Shown here: one piece after another, positions 23,306-29,447 of the stretch
Layout of the letters: each line of letters starts with the position of its first letter
How positions within the stretch are numbered: position 1 is the first letter of the stretch
Source: an uncultured Clostridia bacterium
Lineage (GTDB): Bacteria > Bacillota > Clostridia > Peptostreptococcales > Anaerovoracaceae
NCBI GenBank assembly: GCA_934233735.1
Contig: CAKQGQ010000028.1
Coordinates: 1 to 29,447, forward strand
Reading direction: 5' to 3'
Length of the DNA stretch: 29,447 nucleotides
The notes under the pieces: model-generated
Seen by the model: the letters and a program-made list of their open reading frames with translations, nothing else
Databases searched by the model: none
What the model was told of the DNA's origin: nothing
Program-made: the position numbers and the translations under genes

Positions 23306-23433
23306 TTTTCCACATCCATATCTATTTTATAAAAAAAATTATCCATAGGCAAGTGAAATTGTGAATAAAAAGAAAAAAATAAAGAAGTTATCCACAGGTT
23401 ATGGATAAAATTATGAATAAGTAATGTGGATAA
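23306..23433. other. oriC: DnaA-box cluster upstream of dnaA (second part of the bipartite origin)
   Basis: Perfect boxes are TTATCCACA (23388-23396) and TGTGGATAA (23425-23433). One-mismatch boxes are TTTTCCACA (23306-23314), TTATCCATA (23339-23347) and TATGGATAA (23400-23408). TTATGAATA (23411-23419) is weaker. Boxes occur in both orientations over about 130 nt of A/T-rich DNA. With the dnaA-dnaN module this gives the bipartite origin known from Bacillus. No DnaA-trio array is seen on this side, so melting is more likely at the dnaN side. Confidence 0.85.
23324..23352 (-). promoter_or_regulatory. Candidate sigma-A promoter of dnaA, overlapped by DnaA boxes
   Basis: On the minus strand TTGCCT (23347-23352) and TAAAAT (23324-23329) are separated by 17 nt. 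The box TTATCCATA (23339-23347) covers the spacer and the edge of the -35, and TTTTCCACA (23306-23314) lies at the expected start site, consistent with repression by DnaA. The leader would be about 35 nt. The -35 matches consensus at only 4 of 6 positions. Confidence 0.65.
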
Positions 23434-23464
23434 CGAAATGTATTGCAATAAATTTAACATTTGA

Positions 23465-23493
23465 TTGACAGATAACGCTTAATAAAGTATAAT
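23465..23493 (+). promoter_or_regulatory. Perfect-consensus sigma-A promoter of rpmH operon
   Basis: TTGACA (23465-23470) and TATAAT (23488-23493) are separated by exactly 17 nt, matching the consensus at all 12 positions. Transcription should start near 23500, about 60 nt before rpmH. This is the strongest promoter I see in the window and fits the high demand for ribosomal protein L34. Confidence 0.92.
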
Positions 23494-23559
23494 ACTTGGG
23501 TATATGTGCATATTGGAATTTAGATTTGCACAAATAAGAATTTAGAAAGGAGTCTTGTA

Positions 23560-23694
23560 ATGAAACAGACATATCAGCCAAAGAAAAGACAAAGAATGAA
23601 AGAACACGGTTTCAGAAAGAGAATGGCTACAAAGAACGGCAGAAACGTGTTAAAGAGAAGAAGAGCAAGAGGCAGAAAAAAATTAACTGCTTAA
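23560..23694 (+). CDS. rpmH: 50S ribosomal protein L34
   Basis: 44 residues, the standard length, rich in Arg and Lys. It begins MKQTYQPKKRQR and contains HGFRKRMATKNGRNVLKRRR, the L34 signature. The ribosome site GAAAGGAG lies about 7 nt before the ATG. The gene is too short for many ORF cut-offs. It is the first gene right of the origin, divergent from dnaA, driven by the consensus promoter at 23465-23493 and followed 30 nt later by rnpA, the conserved pair in nearly all bacteria. Confidence 0.98.
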   Translation: MKQTYQPKKRQRMKEHGFRKRMATKNGRNVLKRRRARGRKKLTA

Positions 23695-23710
23695 TCAAAG
23701 GAAAGGCCGA

Positions 23711-23731
23711 ATGGTCAATTTAGAATGCTGA
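23711..23731 (+). other. Possible 6-codon upstream ORF overlapping the rnpA start
   Basis: ATG at 23711 is preceded closely by AAAGGAAAGG, the best ribosome site in the rpmH-rnpA gap, and encodes MVNLEC followed by TGA at 23729-23731. That TGA lies two bases past the rnpA ATG (23725-23727), in another frame. No alternative in-frame start exists for rnpA upstream. Ribosomes may initiate here and re-initiate at rnpA. Coding status is unproven. Confidence 0.35.
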
Positions 23732-24066
23732 AAAAAAATGTTTTAAGAAAAAAAAGCGACTTTTCGGCTATTTATAATAGGGGAAAGTCCGTGGGCGACA
23801 GATTTGTGGTTGTATTTTACAGACCCAATCATTTGCCTTACAATCGAACAGGGTTTTTAGCAAGTAAAAAAGTAGGAAATAGTGTAAAGAGAAATCGTGC
23901 CCGGCGTCTTATGAAAGAAAGTTACCGTTCTTTTAAAGACAAGCTTCCTAAGGGGTATGATTTTATTATCATAGCCAGAAACACTATTTCGGGAAAAAAG
24001 TGTGCAGAAGTTCAGAAATCTCTTTATTCTGCATTTAAAAAAACCGGAGTATTTAACGACAAATGA
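23725..24066 (+). CDS. rnpA: Ribonuclease P protein component
   Basis: 113 residues, basic. It is the protein cofactor of RNase P, which removes the 5' leader of precursor tRNAs together with the M1-type RNA. The N-terminus MLKKNVLRKKSDFSAIYNRG and the RNR motif NSVKRNRARRLMKESYR (near 52-68) are diagnostic. The ATG at 23725 is the only plausible start in frame. Its own Shine-Dalgarno is poor, and the purine-rich site upstream fits an out-of-frame ATG better. The stop overlaps the yidD start as ATGA. Confidence 0.97.
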   Translation: MLKKNVLRKKSDFSAIYNRGKSVGDRFVVVFYRPNHLPYNRTGFLASKKVGNSVKRNRARRLMKESYRSFKDKLPKGYDFIIIARNTISGKKCAEVQKSLYSAFKKTGVFNDK

Positions 24067-24293
24067 AATTAATTGGCAGTTTCTTTAAAAAAATCATGAT
24101 CCTGATGATAAGATTTTATCAGAGATTTATTTCGCCTTTATTTCCGTCTACTTGTCGGTTTTATCCTACCTGCTCGACATATTTTATTCAGGCTCTTGAA
24201 AAGTATGGAGTTTTTAAAGGTAGCTACTTGGGAATTAAACGAATTTTAAAGTGTCACCCTTGGCACGAAGGGGGCTATGACCCTTTAAAATAA
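24063..24293 (+). CDS. yidD: Membrane protein insertion efficiency factor YidD
   Basis: 76 residues, typical. The conserved core is RFISPLFPSTCRFYPTCSTY with three cysteines across the core and C-terminus, followed by ALEKYGVFKGSYLGIKRILKCHPWHEGGYDP. YidD is a small membrane-associated protein with an amphipathic N-terminal helix that helps YidC/Sec insert membrane proteins. It overlaps rnpA by 4 nt and precedes yidC, the standard order. Confidence 0.96.
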   Translation: MKLIGSFFKKIMILMIRFYQRFISPLFPSTCRFYPTCSTYFIQALEKYGVFKGSYLGIKRILKCHPWHEGGYDPLK

Positions 24294-24305
24294 TGGAGGA
24301 AATTG

Positions 24306-25025
24306 ATGGGAATAATTGCAAAACCATTAAGTTTTTTGCTTACATGGCTGTATGACCTGGTTGGAGACTACGGAATTGCGATTGTAATTTTAACTGTAGT
24401 CGTAAAGTTATGTCTTTATCCGGTATACGCCAAGCAAATAAAATCTACGATGAGGATGTCTGAATTCCAACCGAAGGTACAGGAAATTCAGCAGAAGTAC
24501 GCAAAGGATAAGGCTCTTATGAACGAGAAGCTCAATGAGCTTTATAAGAGCGAAGGTGCAAGCATGTATGGCGGATGCCTTCCGATGATCGTTCAGATGT
24601 TTGTTATCATGGGTCTTTTCACTTTGCTCAGAAATCCTATGGAATACATAAGTTCCAGCGATATGATTTTCGCAACTCACGAAAGCTTTTTATGGATTAA
24701 GGATTTAGCACAGCCGGATAAATGGATTCTTCCTATTGCGGCGGCTATTGCAACCTTTATTTCAACATCAATGTCTCAGACAAGCATGGGTGCAGGCGCT
24801 AATGCGCAGCAGGCTGCTGTTATGACGAAGATGATGAAATATTTCTTCCCGATTATGATTTTATGGATGGCGAGAAGCTATCCGGCAGGTCTGGCTGTTT
24901 ATTGGTTCGGCAGCCAGGTAATTCAAATCTTCTACAACATGAGATTTAATTCGTGGAGAAAGAAACAGAGAGAAGAAAAAGAAGCAAGAGAAGCGAAGAA
25001 CAGAAAGAGAAGAGCAAAAGCATAA
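24306..25025 (+). CDS. yidC: Membrane protein insertase YidC (Oxa1/SpoIIIJ family)
   Basis: 239 residues, starting at the ATG 6 nt after GGAGG; a TTG one codon upstream is less well spaced. It has five hydrophobic segments, the cytoplasmic helical hairpin after TM1 (about 44-85, with QPKVQEIQQKYAKDK), MYGGCLPMIVQMF in TM2, and a very basic tail. It inserts membrane proteins with or without Sec and is needed for forespore development in spore formers. No lipoprotein signal is seen. The residue corresponding to the hydrophilic-groove Arg of SpoIIIJ appears to be Lys34 (VVVKLCLYP), a conservative change. Confidence 0.95.
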   Translation: MGIIAKPLSFLLTWLYDLVGDYGIAIVILTVVVKLCLYPVYAKQIKSTMRMSEFQPKVQEIQQKYAKDKALMNEKLNELYKSEGASMYGGCLPMIVQMFVIMGLFTLLRNPMEYISSSDMIFATHESFLWIKDLAQPDKWILPIAAAIATFISTSMSQTSMGAGANAQQAAVMTKMMKYFFPIMILWMARSYPAGLAVYWFGSQVIQIFYNMRFNSWRKKQREEKEAREAKNRKRRAKA

Positions 25026-25045
25026 ACATTGGAGGAAAAGAAAAC

Positions 25046-25867
25046 ATGGATTTTTCTGAAAAATGGGGAGTAGATGTCGAAGAGGCAGTAAAACTGGCTC
25101 TGGAAGATTTAAAGCTTACCCGCGAAGAAGTTGATGTTACTGTTTTGGAAGAGCCTTCTCGTGGATTTTTCGGTATCGGTTCAAAGCTTGCAAAGGTAAG
25201 AGTTGAAAAGAAAAAGGTTCCTGTTCAGGAAGTTGAAAAAGTGCAGGAAAAACCGGCAAAACCTTTAAAACAGGAAACGAAAGCTGAAAGAAGCAAACCG
25301 GAAAGAGAAAGAAGTCCAAAAAAGGAATCATCCAGAAATAAAAGAGAAAAAACAAGCCCTAAGTTTGATAGTGAAAATATCAAACCGGTAATTGCAAAGG
25401 AATCGGAAGAAAATCTGGCTCCTTGTACTGATCACGCAGCTTTGACATTCTTAGCTGAAGTTACAAAAGAAATGGGGCTTGAGCTTAATATAACAGCAAA
25501 GGAAGGAAAAGATGTTCTTTATATCGATATTCAGGGAAAAGATTCCGGAACAATTATCGGTAAGAGAGGACAGACTTTAGATGCAATTCAGTATCTGACA
25601 AGCCTTGTAGTTAATAAAGAGCAGTCTGCGTACACGAGAGTTGTTGTTGACGCAGAAAATTATAGAGCGAAAAGAGAAAAAACACTTGAATTGCTCGCAT
25701 CCAGACTGGCGAATAAAGTTGTAAGAACGAAAAAGAGTGTCAGACTGGAACCTATGAATCCTTACGAAAGAAAAGTGATTCATGCAACTCTTCAGAACCA
25801 TCCTCGGGTTACAACCAGAAGTGAAGGTCAAGATCCATACAGAAGGGTTATAATTGAATTGAAGTAG
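25046..25867 (+). CDS. jag: RNA-binding protein KhpB/Jag (Jag_N - KH - R3H)
   Basis: 273 residues from the ATG at 25046 (GGAGG about 12 nt upstream; the open frame starts 31 codons earlier inside yidC). Jag_N domain about 1-52 with GFFGIGSK (40-47), a long Lys/Glu/Ser-rich linker (about 53-125), a KH domain with GKRG (172-175), and a C-terminal R3H domain with R242 and H246 in ERKVIH. KhpB partners KhpA and binds RNA to influence cell division and elongation. It is the last gene before a strong terminator, so rpmH to jag form one operon. Confidence 0.95.
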   Translation: MDFSEKWGVDVEEAVKLALEDLKLTREEVDVTVLEEPSRGFFGIGSKLAKVRVEKKKVPVQEVEKVQEKPAKPLKQETKAERSKPERERSPKKESSRNKREKTSPKFDSENIKPVIAKESEENLAPCTDHAALTFLAEVTKEMGLELNITAKEGKDVLYIDIQGKDSGTIIGKRGQTLDAIQYLTSLVVNKEQSAYTRVVVDAENYRAKREKTLELLASRLANKVVRTKKSVRLEPMNPYERKVIHATLQNHPRVTTRSEGQDPYRRVIIELK

Positions 25868-25873
25868 TTTGAT

Positions 25874-25904
25874 AGCCCGTTTTTTAAACGGGCTTACTTT
25901 TTTA
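25874..25904 (+). terminator. Intrinsic terminator of the rpmH-jag operon
   Basis: AGCCCGTTT (25874-25882) pairs perfectly with AAACGGGCT (25886-25894) over 9 bp around TTT, followed by TACTTTTTTT. It lies 7 nt after the jag stop. The GC-rich stem makes it the clearest terminator in the window. Confidence 0.93.
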
Positions 25905-25951
25905 ATTTACAAGACCGGTAATAGAAAACTGTGCCGGCAGAAAGCAAAAAA

Positions 25952-27325
25952 ATGGAAGAGACAATTGCTGCAATTGCGACTGCGCCCGGAGAGGGAGGAA
26001 TCGGGGTCGTTCGAATCAGCGGAGTAAACGCAAAAGAAATTCTTAAAAAGATTTTTTCAAAAAAAAATAGTGAAAAAGATTTAGTCCCTCGTATGATGCA
26101 CTATGGTATTGTGCGTGATAATTTCAGCGGAGAGCTCATAGATGAAGTGATGGCGGTTTATTTTAAAGCGCCTTATTCTTATACAGCAGAAGATGTTGTG
26201 GAAATTCAGTGCCACGGCAGCATGGTTTCCCTTCGCAAAATTTTATCACTTGTTTTAAAAAATGGTGCTCGTCTTGCAGAATCGGGAGAATTCACAAAAC
26301 GCGCTTTTTTAAACGGAAGGCTTGACCTGTCACAGGCGGAAGCCGTGATTGATTTAATTCGCGCCAAGTCGGACAAATCATTTGATGTCGCACTGAATCA
26401 GCTTGAAGGAAATTTTTCAAAGAAGATTCGCGAAATCCGTGCGGAACTTATGAACAGCCTTGTAAACATAACCGTAAATATTGATTATCCTGATGAGGAT
26501 ATTGAGCAGCTGACCTTTGAAAATCTGGTTTCGGATTTATCTTCTGTTCGTGCGAAAATTGAAAAAATGCTGCGGACATCTGACACAGGACGGATTATGA
26601 GCGAAGGCTTAAAAGTTTCGATTATAGGAAAGCCCAATGTCGGAAAATCGTCGTTGATGAACGCTTTGCTTAAGGAAACGAGAGCAATCGTAACTTCCGT
26701 TCCGGGAACGACCAGAGATACGATTGAAGAAATGCTTACGATTCGTGGTATTCCGGTAAAGCTGACGGATACTGCCGGAATCAGGCAGACGGAAGACATA
26801 ATAGAAAAAATAGGAATTGAAAAGAGCAAAGAGGCTTTTAACAATGCGGATTTGATTATCTTTATGGTGGATCAAAGCAGGGTGCTTGACGAAGAAGACT
26901 TTTCGATTTTAAGTCATATAGGGGAGAAAAAAGCAATTGTTATTTTAAATAAAACCGATTTGCCGAAAGCCTTTGACGAGACAGAAATAGAAAAACTTTT
27001 GCCAAAGGCCTACATTATTGAAGCCTCTGTTGCAAACGGAGAAGGTATTGAGGAACTCGAGAATGTCGTGGAGAATCTGGTATACGGAGGCGAGGTCAAA
27101 CAATCTGACAGCATGATGGTTACCAATGTACGCCATAAAAATCTTCTTGAAGAGGCGGACACCGCTCTTGGCGATGCGATTGAAATGGCGAAAGCCTGTC
27201 AGCCGCTGGAACTTCTTGAGATTGATGCAAGCCGGGCTTACGAGTGCCTCGGTGCAATTATAGGAGAAGCGGTAGAAGAAGATATTATAAATGAAGTTTT
27301 CGCAAGATTTTGTTTAGGAAAATAA
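25952..27325 (+). CDS. mnmE: tRNA uridine-5-carboxymethylaminomethyl(34) synthesis GTPase MnmE
   Basis: 457 residues from the ATG at 25952; an in-frame GTG at 25931 would add 7 non-conserved residues. With MnmG it modifies the wobble uridine (U34) of tRNAs reading NNA/NNG codons, using a formyl-folate-derived carbon. The N-terminal folate-binding domain begins ETIAAIATAPGEGGIGVVRI. The G domain has GKPNVGKS (226-233), TTRDT (253-257), DTAG (273-276) and NKTD. The C-terminus is the catalytic FCLGK (C454). A typical Shine-Dalgarno is missing; only AGAAAG is present. No consensus promoter stands out in the 84-nt gap after jag. Confidence 0.96.
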   Translation: MEETIAAIATAPGEGGIGVVRISGVNAKEILKKIFSKKNSEKDLVPRMMHYGIVRDNFSGELIDEVMAVYFKAPYSYTAEDVVEIQCHGSMVSLRKILSLVLKNGARLAESGEFTKRAFLNGRLDLSQAEAVIDLIRAKSDKSFDVALNQLEGNFSKKIREIRAELMNSLVNITVNIDYPDEDIEQLTFENLVSDLSSVRAKIEKMLRTSDTGRIMSEGLKVSIIGKPNVGKSSLMNALLKETRAIVTSVPGTTRDTIEEMLTIRGIPVKLTDTAGIRQTEDIIEKIGIEKSKEAFNNADLIIFMVDQSRVLDEEDFSILSHIGEKKAIVILNKTDLPKAFDETEIEKLLPKAYIIEASVANGEGIEELENVVENLVYGGEVKQSDSMMVTNVRHKNLLEEADTALGDAIEMAKACQPLELLEIDASRAYECLGAIIGEAVEEDIINEVFARFCLGK

Positions 27326-27342
27326 GAGAAAGACGATAGATT

Positions 27343-29226
27343 ATGGAAAGAAATTTAATGGGTGAATACGATGTTATCGTTGTCGGTGCGGGACATGCCG
27401 GATGTGAAGCCGCGCTTGCTTCGGCGAGAATGGGAATGAAAACGCTGATGTTTTCCATCAACCTCGAAGCAGTGGCAATGATGCCGTGCAATCCTTCCAT
27501 CGGAGGAACCGGCAAAGGACATCTTGTAAGAGAAATTGACGCGCTCGGCGGTGAAATGGGAATCAATATTGACAAAACTTTCATCCAAAGTAAAATGCTG
27601 AACACCGCAAAAGGACCCGCAGTTCATTCGCTGCGTGCACAGGCGGATAAAAATAAATACCATCTTGAGATGAAAAAAACAATTGAGAAAGAGCCGAACC
27701 TTGATATGAAGCAAGGGGAAGTTACCGACTTAATCGTTGAAGACGGAAAGGTATGCGGAGTTGAAACTAAGACGCATACTTACTATACGGCGAAGGCTGT
27801 CGTTCTTGCGACAGGTACTTTCCTCAGAGGAAAAATATTTATTGGTGACAGCGCATTTTCGAGTGGGCCGAATGGACTGGCTCCGGCAAACGAACTTGCG
27901 GACAACCTCAAGAAACATGGCATGAAGCTTCGCAGATTCAAAACAGGAACCCCTGCAAGATGTCTGGGAAGCAGTTTGAACTATGAAAAGATGATACCGC
28001 AGTACGGCGATGACAAGATTGTTCCGTTTTCCTTTATGAACGATGAAATCGGTGAGAATAAAGCACTGTGCTGGCTGACCTATACAAATGAAGAAACGCA
28101 TCGCGTGATTCGGGAGAATTTTCATCGTTCGGCGCTTTTTGGCGGACAGATTGAAGGAATCGGTCCGAGATACTGCCCGTCGATTGAGGATAAGGTCAAT
28201 CGTTTTGCGGATAAGGAAAGACATCAGACTTTTATCGAGCCTGAAGGACTTGATACGGACGAAATGTATATTCAGGGAATGTCCTCGAGCCTTCCGGAAG
28301 ATGTACAGTACGCTTTTTATAAGACGATACCGGGTCTTGAGAATATCCGAATCGTCAGACCTGCTTATGCAATCGAATACGACTGCATCGACCCGCAGGA
28401 TTTAAAATTAAATTTGGAATACAGAGGGATTGAAAATCTTTTTTGTGCGGGACAGTTTAACGGCAGCTCCGGATATGAGGAAGCCGCGGCACAGGGTTTG
28501 ATGGCCGGAATCAATGCTGCACTCAAAATTTCCGGAAAAAATCCGTTTGTTCTCGGAAGAGACGAGGCTTATATTGGCGTTCTCATCGACGATTTAGTGA
28601 CCAAAGGTACCAATGAGCCTTACAGAATTATGACCAGCAGAGCGGAATATAGGCTGCTTCTGAGGCAAGACAACGCAGATTTGCGTTTGACGGAAAAATC
28701 ATACAGTATTGGACTGGCTACTAAGGAAAGATATGACAGATTTTTAAAGACGAAAGAAATTGTACAACAGGAAATGAATCGCCTGCGTGAAAAGACAGTC
28801 TCACCGAAAGAAATTAATGATTTTCTAGAAAAGCACGAAAGCGCTCCGATTTCGGGACGGGTTTCCTTAGCCGAACTTCTGAAACGCCCACAGATTACTT
28901 ATGAAAATCTTGCGGAGATTGACGGAGCGGACAGACCGCAGCTCTCTTACCACGAAATAACGCAGCTTGAAGTGCAGCTCAAATATGAGGGCTATATTCA
29001 GAAACAGCTTCAGCAGGTGGAAAGATATAAGAAGCTCGAGAGCCGCAGGCTTGACGAAAATTTGAACTATGCGGATATTGAAGGTCTTCGAATTGAAGCA
29101 ATGCAGAAGCTCAGTCAGATTCGTCCGGCATCACTCGGACAGGCTTCCAGAATTTCAGGAGTTTCGCCTGCGGATATTAATGTTATTATGGTCTACCTTG
29201 AAAAAAAGAGGAGAAGCAAACAGTGA
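27343..29226 (+). CDS. mnmG: tRNA uridine-5-carboxymethylaminomethyl(34) synthesis enzyme MnmG
   Basis: 627 residues, full length. This FAD enzyme is the partner of MnmE in U34 modification. The dinucleotide fold is VVGAGHAGCEAA (13-24). The hallmark PCNPSIGGTGKGHLVREID follows, with its active-site Cys, as do the KTGTPAR segment and the C-terminal RPASLGQASRISGVSPAD motif used to bind MnmE. A second ATG at 27358 (residue 6) has a better purine-rich site (GGAAAG) and may be the true start, giving 622 residues. It starts 17 nt after mnmE. The stop overlaps the rsmG start as GTGA. Confidence 0.96.
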   Translation: MERNLMGEYDVIVVGAGHAGCEAALASARMGMKTLMFSINLEAVAMMPCNPSIGGTGKGHLVREIDALGGEMGINIDKTFIQSKMLNTAKGPAVHSLRAQADKNKYHLEMKKTIEKEPNLDMKQGEVTDLIVEDGKVCGVETKTHTYYTAKAVVLATGTFLRGKIFIGDSAFSSGPNGLAPANELADNLKKHGMKLRRFKTGTPARCLGSSLNYEKMIPQYGDDKIVPFSFMNDEIGENKALCWLTYTNEETHRVIRENFHRSALFGGQIEGIGPRYCPSIEDKVNRFADKERHQTFIEPEGLDTDEMYIQGMSSSLPEDVQYAFYKTIPGLENIRIVRPAYAIEYDCIDPQDLKLNLEYRGIENLFCAGQFNGSSGYEEAAAQGLMAGINAALKISGKNPFVLGRDEAYIGVLIDDLVTKGTNEPYRIMTSRAEYRLLLRQDNADLRLTEKSYSIGLATKERYDRFLKTKEIVQQEMNRLREKTVSPKEINDFLEKHESAPISGRVSLAELLKRPQITYENLAEIDGADRPQLSYHEITQLEVQLKYEGYIQKQLQQVERYKKLESRRLDENLNYADIEGLRIEAMQKLSQIRPASLGQASRISGVSPADINVIMVYLEKKRRSKQ

Positions 29227-29447
29227 TTAGATTAAAAGAGGCAATTTCAGATTTAGGTTTTTCCTGCAGCGAAAAGCAGATAAAGCAATTCGAAATGTAC
29301 ATGTCAGGTATACTGGAGTGGAATGAGAAAGTGAATCTAACCCGGATCACGGATAGAGATGAATTTATCGTAAAGCATTTTATTGACTCGCTTGTCTGTT
29401 GCGGTTATGCTGAATATGCGAATGCGAGGAAGATTATAGATGTGGGA
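29223..29447 (+). CDS. rsmG: 16S rRNA (guanine527-N7)-methyltransferase RsmG, N-terminal part (runs off the right edge)
   Basis: 75 codons are visible from a GTG that overlaps the mnmG stop (GTGA, 29223-29226), preceded by GAGGAG. The segment WNEKVNLTRITDRDEF, then KHFIDSL and finally IIDVG at the window edge are the conserved N-terminus and the start of the SAM-binding motif of RsmG (GidB). It methylates N7 of G527 in the 530 loop of 16S rRNA; loss gives low-level streptomycin resistance in known species. mnmE-mnmG-rsmG is the conserved order near Gram-positive origins. Confidence 0.95.
   Translation, partial: MIRLKEAISDLGFSCSEKQIKQFEMYMSGILEWNEKVNLTRITDRDEFIVKHFIDSLVCCGYAEYANARKIIDVG

Noticed and set aside
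23236..23460. 74-codon minus-strand frame across the dnaA upstream region
   Set aside because: It runs through the DnaA boxes and dnaA promoter, is Phe/Ile/Leu-rich from A/T bias, and overlaps the dnaA start. It is origin DNA, not a gene.
1..29447. CRISPR arrays, transposases, prophage genes, rRNA or tRNA genes
   Set aside because: No spaced direct repeats, insertion-sequence inverted repeats, integrase motifs or structural RNA signatures were seen; all gaps are short and explained above.

Overview
The window is a replication-origin neighbourhood from a low-to-moderate GC Bacillota of the class Clostridia. The core order rsmG-mnmG-mnmE-jag-yidC-yidD-rnpA-rpmH / dnaA-dnaN-recF-gyrB-gyrA is the classical Gram-positive oriC layout. 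YabP and YabQ are sporulation proteins, so the lineage is spore-forming or recently was. An Anaerovoracaceae/Peptostreptococcales-like affiliation is only a guess; the sequence does not prove a family. There are no rRNA or tRNA genes, CRISPR arrays, insertion sequences or prophage genes, and no gene-free stretch exceeds 300 bases.

Origin (about 21.74-23.56 kb). Two intergenic regions flank dnaA. The dnaA-dnaN gap (21736-21908) holds a textbook basal unwinding module: an AT-rich stretch, six DnaA-trio trinucleotides, a GGG cluster, a degenerate DnaA box and a perfect DnaA box. The dnaA-rpmH gap (23283-23559) holds two perfect and several one-mismatch DnaA boxes, a dnaA promoter overlapped by boxes, and a perfect-consensus promoter for rpmH. 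Every gene left of the origin is on the minus strand and every gene right of it is on the plus strand, so all are co-directional with the forks.

Left arm, minus strand, reading away from the origin: dnaA, dnaN, recF, then a structured terminator and a strong promoter, gyrB, gyrA, an RsbW-like anti-sigma factor and a SigB/SigF-type sigma factor, trpS, a GdpP-type c-di-AMP phosphodiesterase, rplI, dnaB helicase, a DnaD-type loader, a LysM-G5-M23 peptidase, a terminator-like hairpin, yabP, yabQ, divIC, rnmV, rsmA, an LTA-synthase-family enzyme, an SSS-family sodium symporter and the start of a GNAT acetyltransferase. Most junctions are tight or overlapping, so this is one or a few long operons for replication, signalling, envelope and RNA maturation.

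Right arm, plus strand: rpmH, rnpA, yidD, yidC and jag end at a clear intrinsic terminator, followed by mnmE, mnmG and a partial rsmG.

The most unusual items are: a DnaD-like protein whose C-terminus is the N-terminal helicase-binding/zinc domain of a DnaC/DnaI loader, with no AAA+ ATPase domain following; a GdpP homologue without membrane helices; an RsbW-like protein with Gln in place of the catalytic Glu; and a DnaA whose signature motif has His-Tyr where Asp-His is usual.
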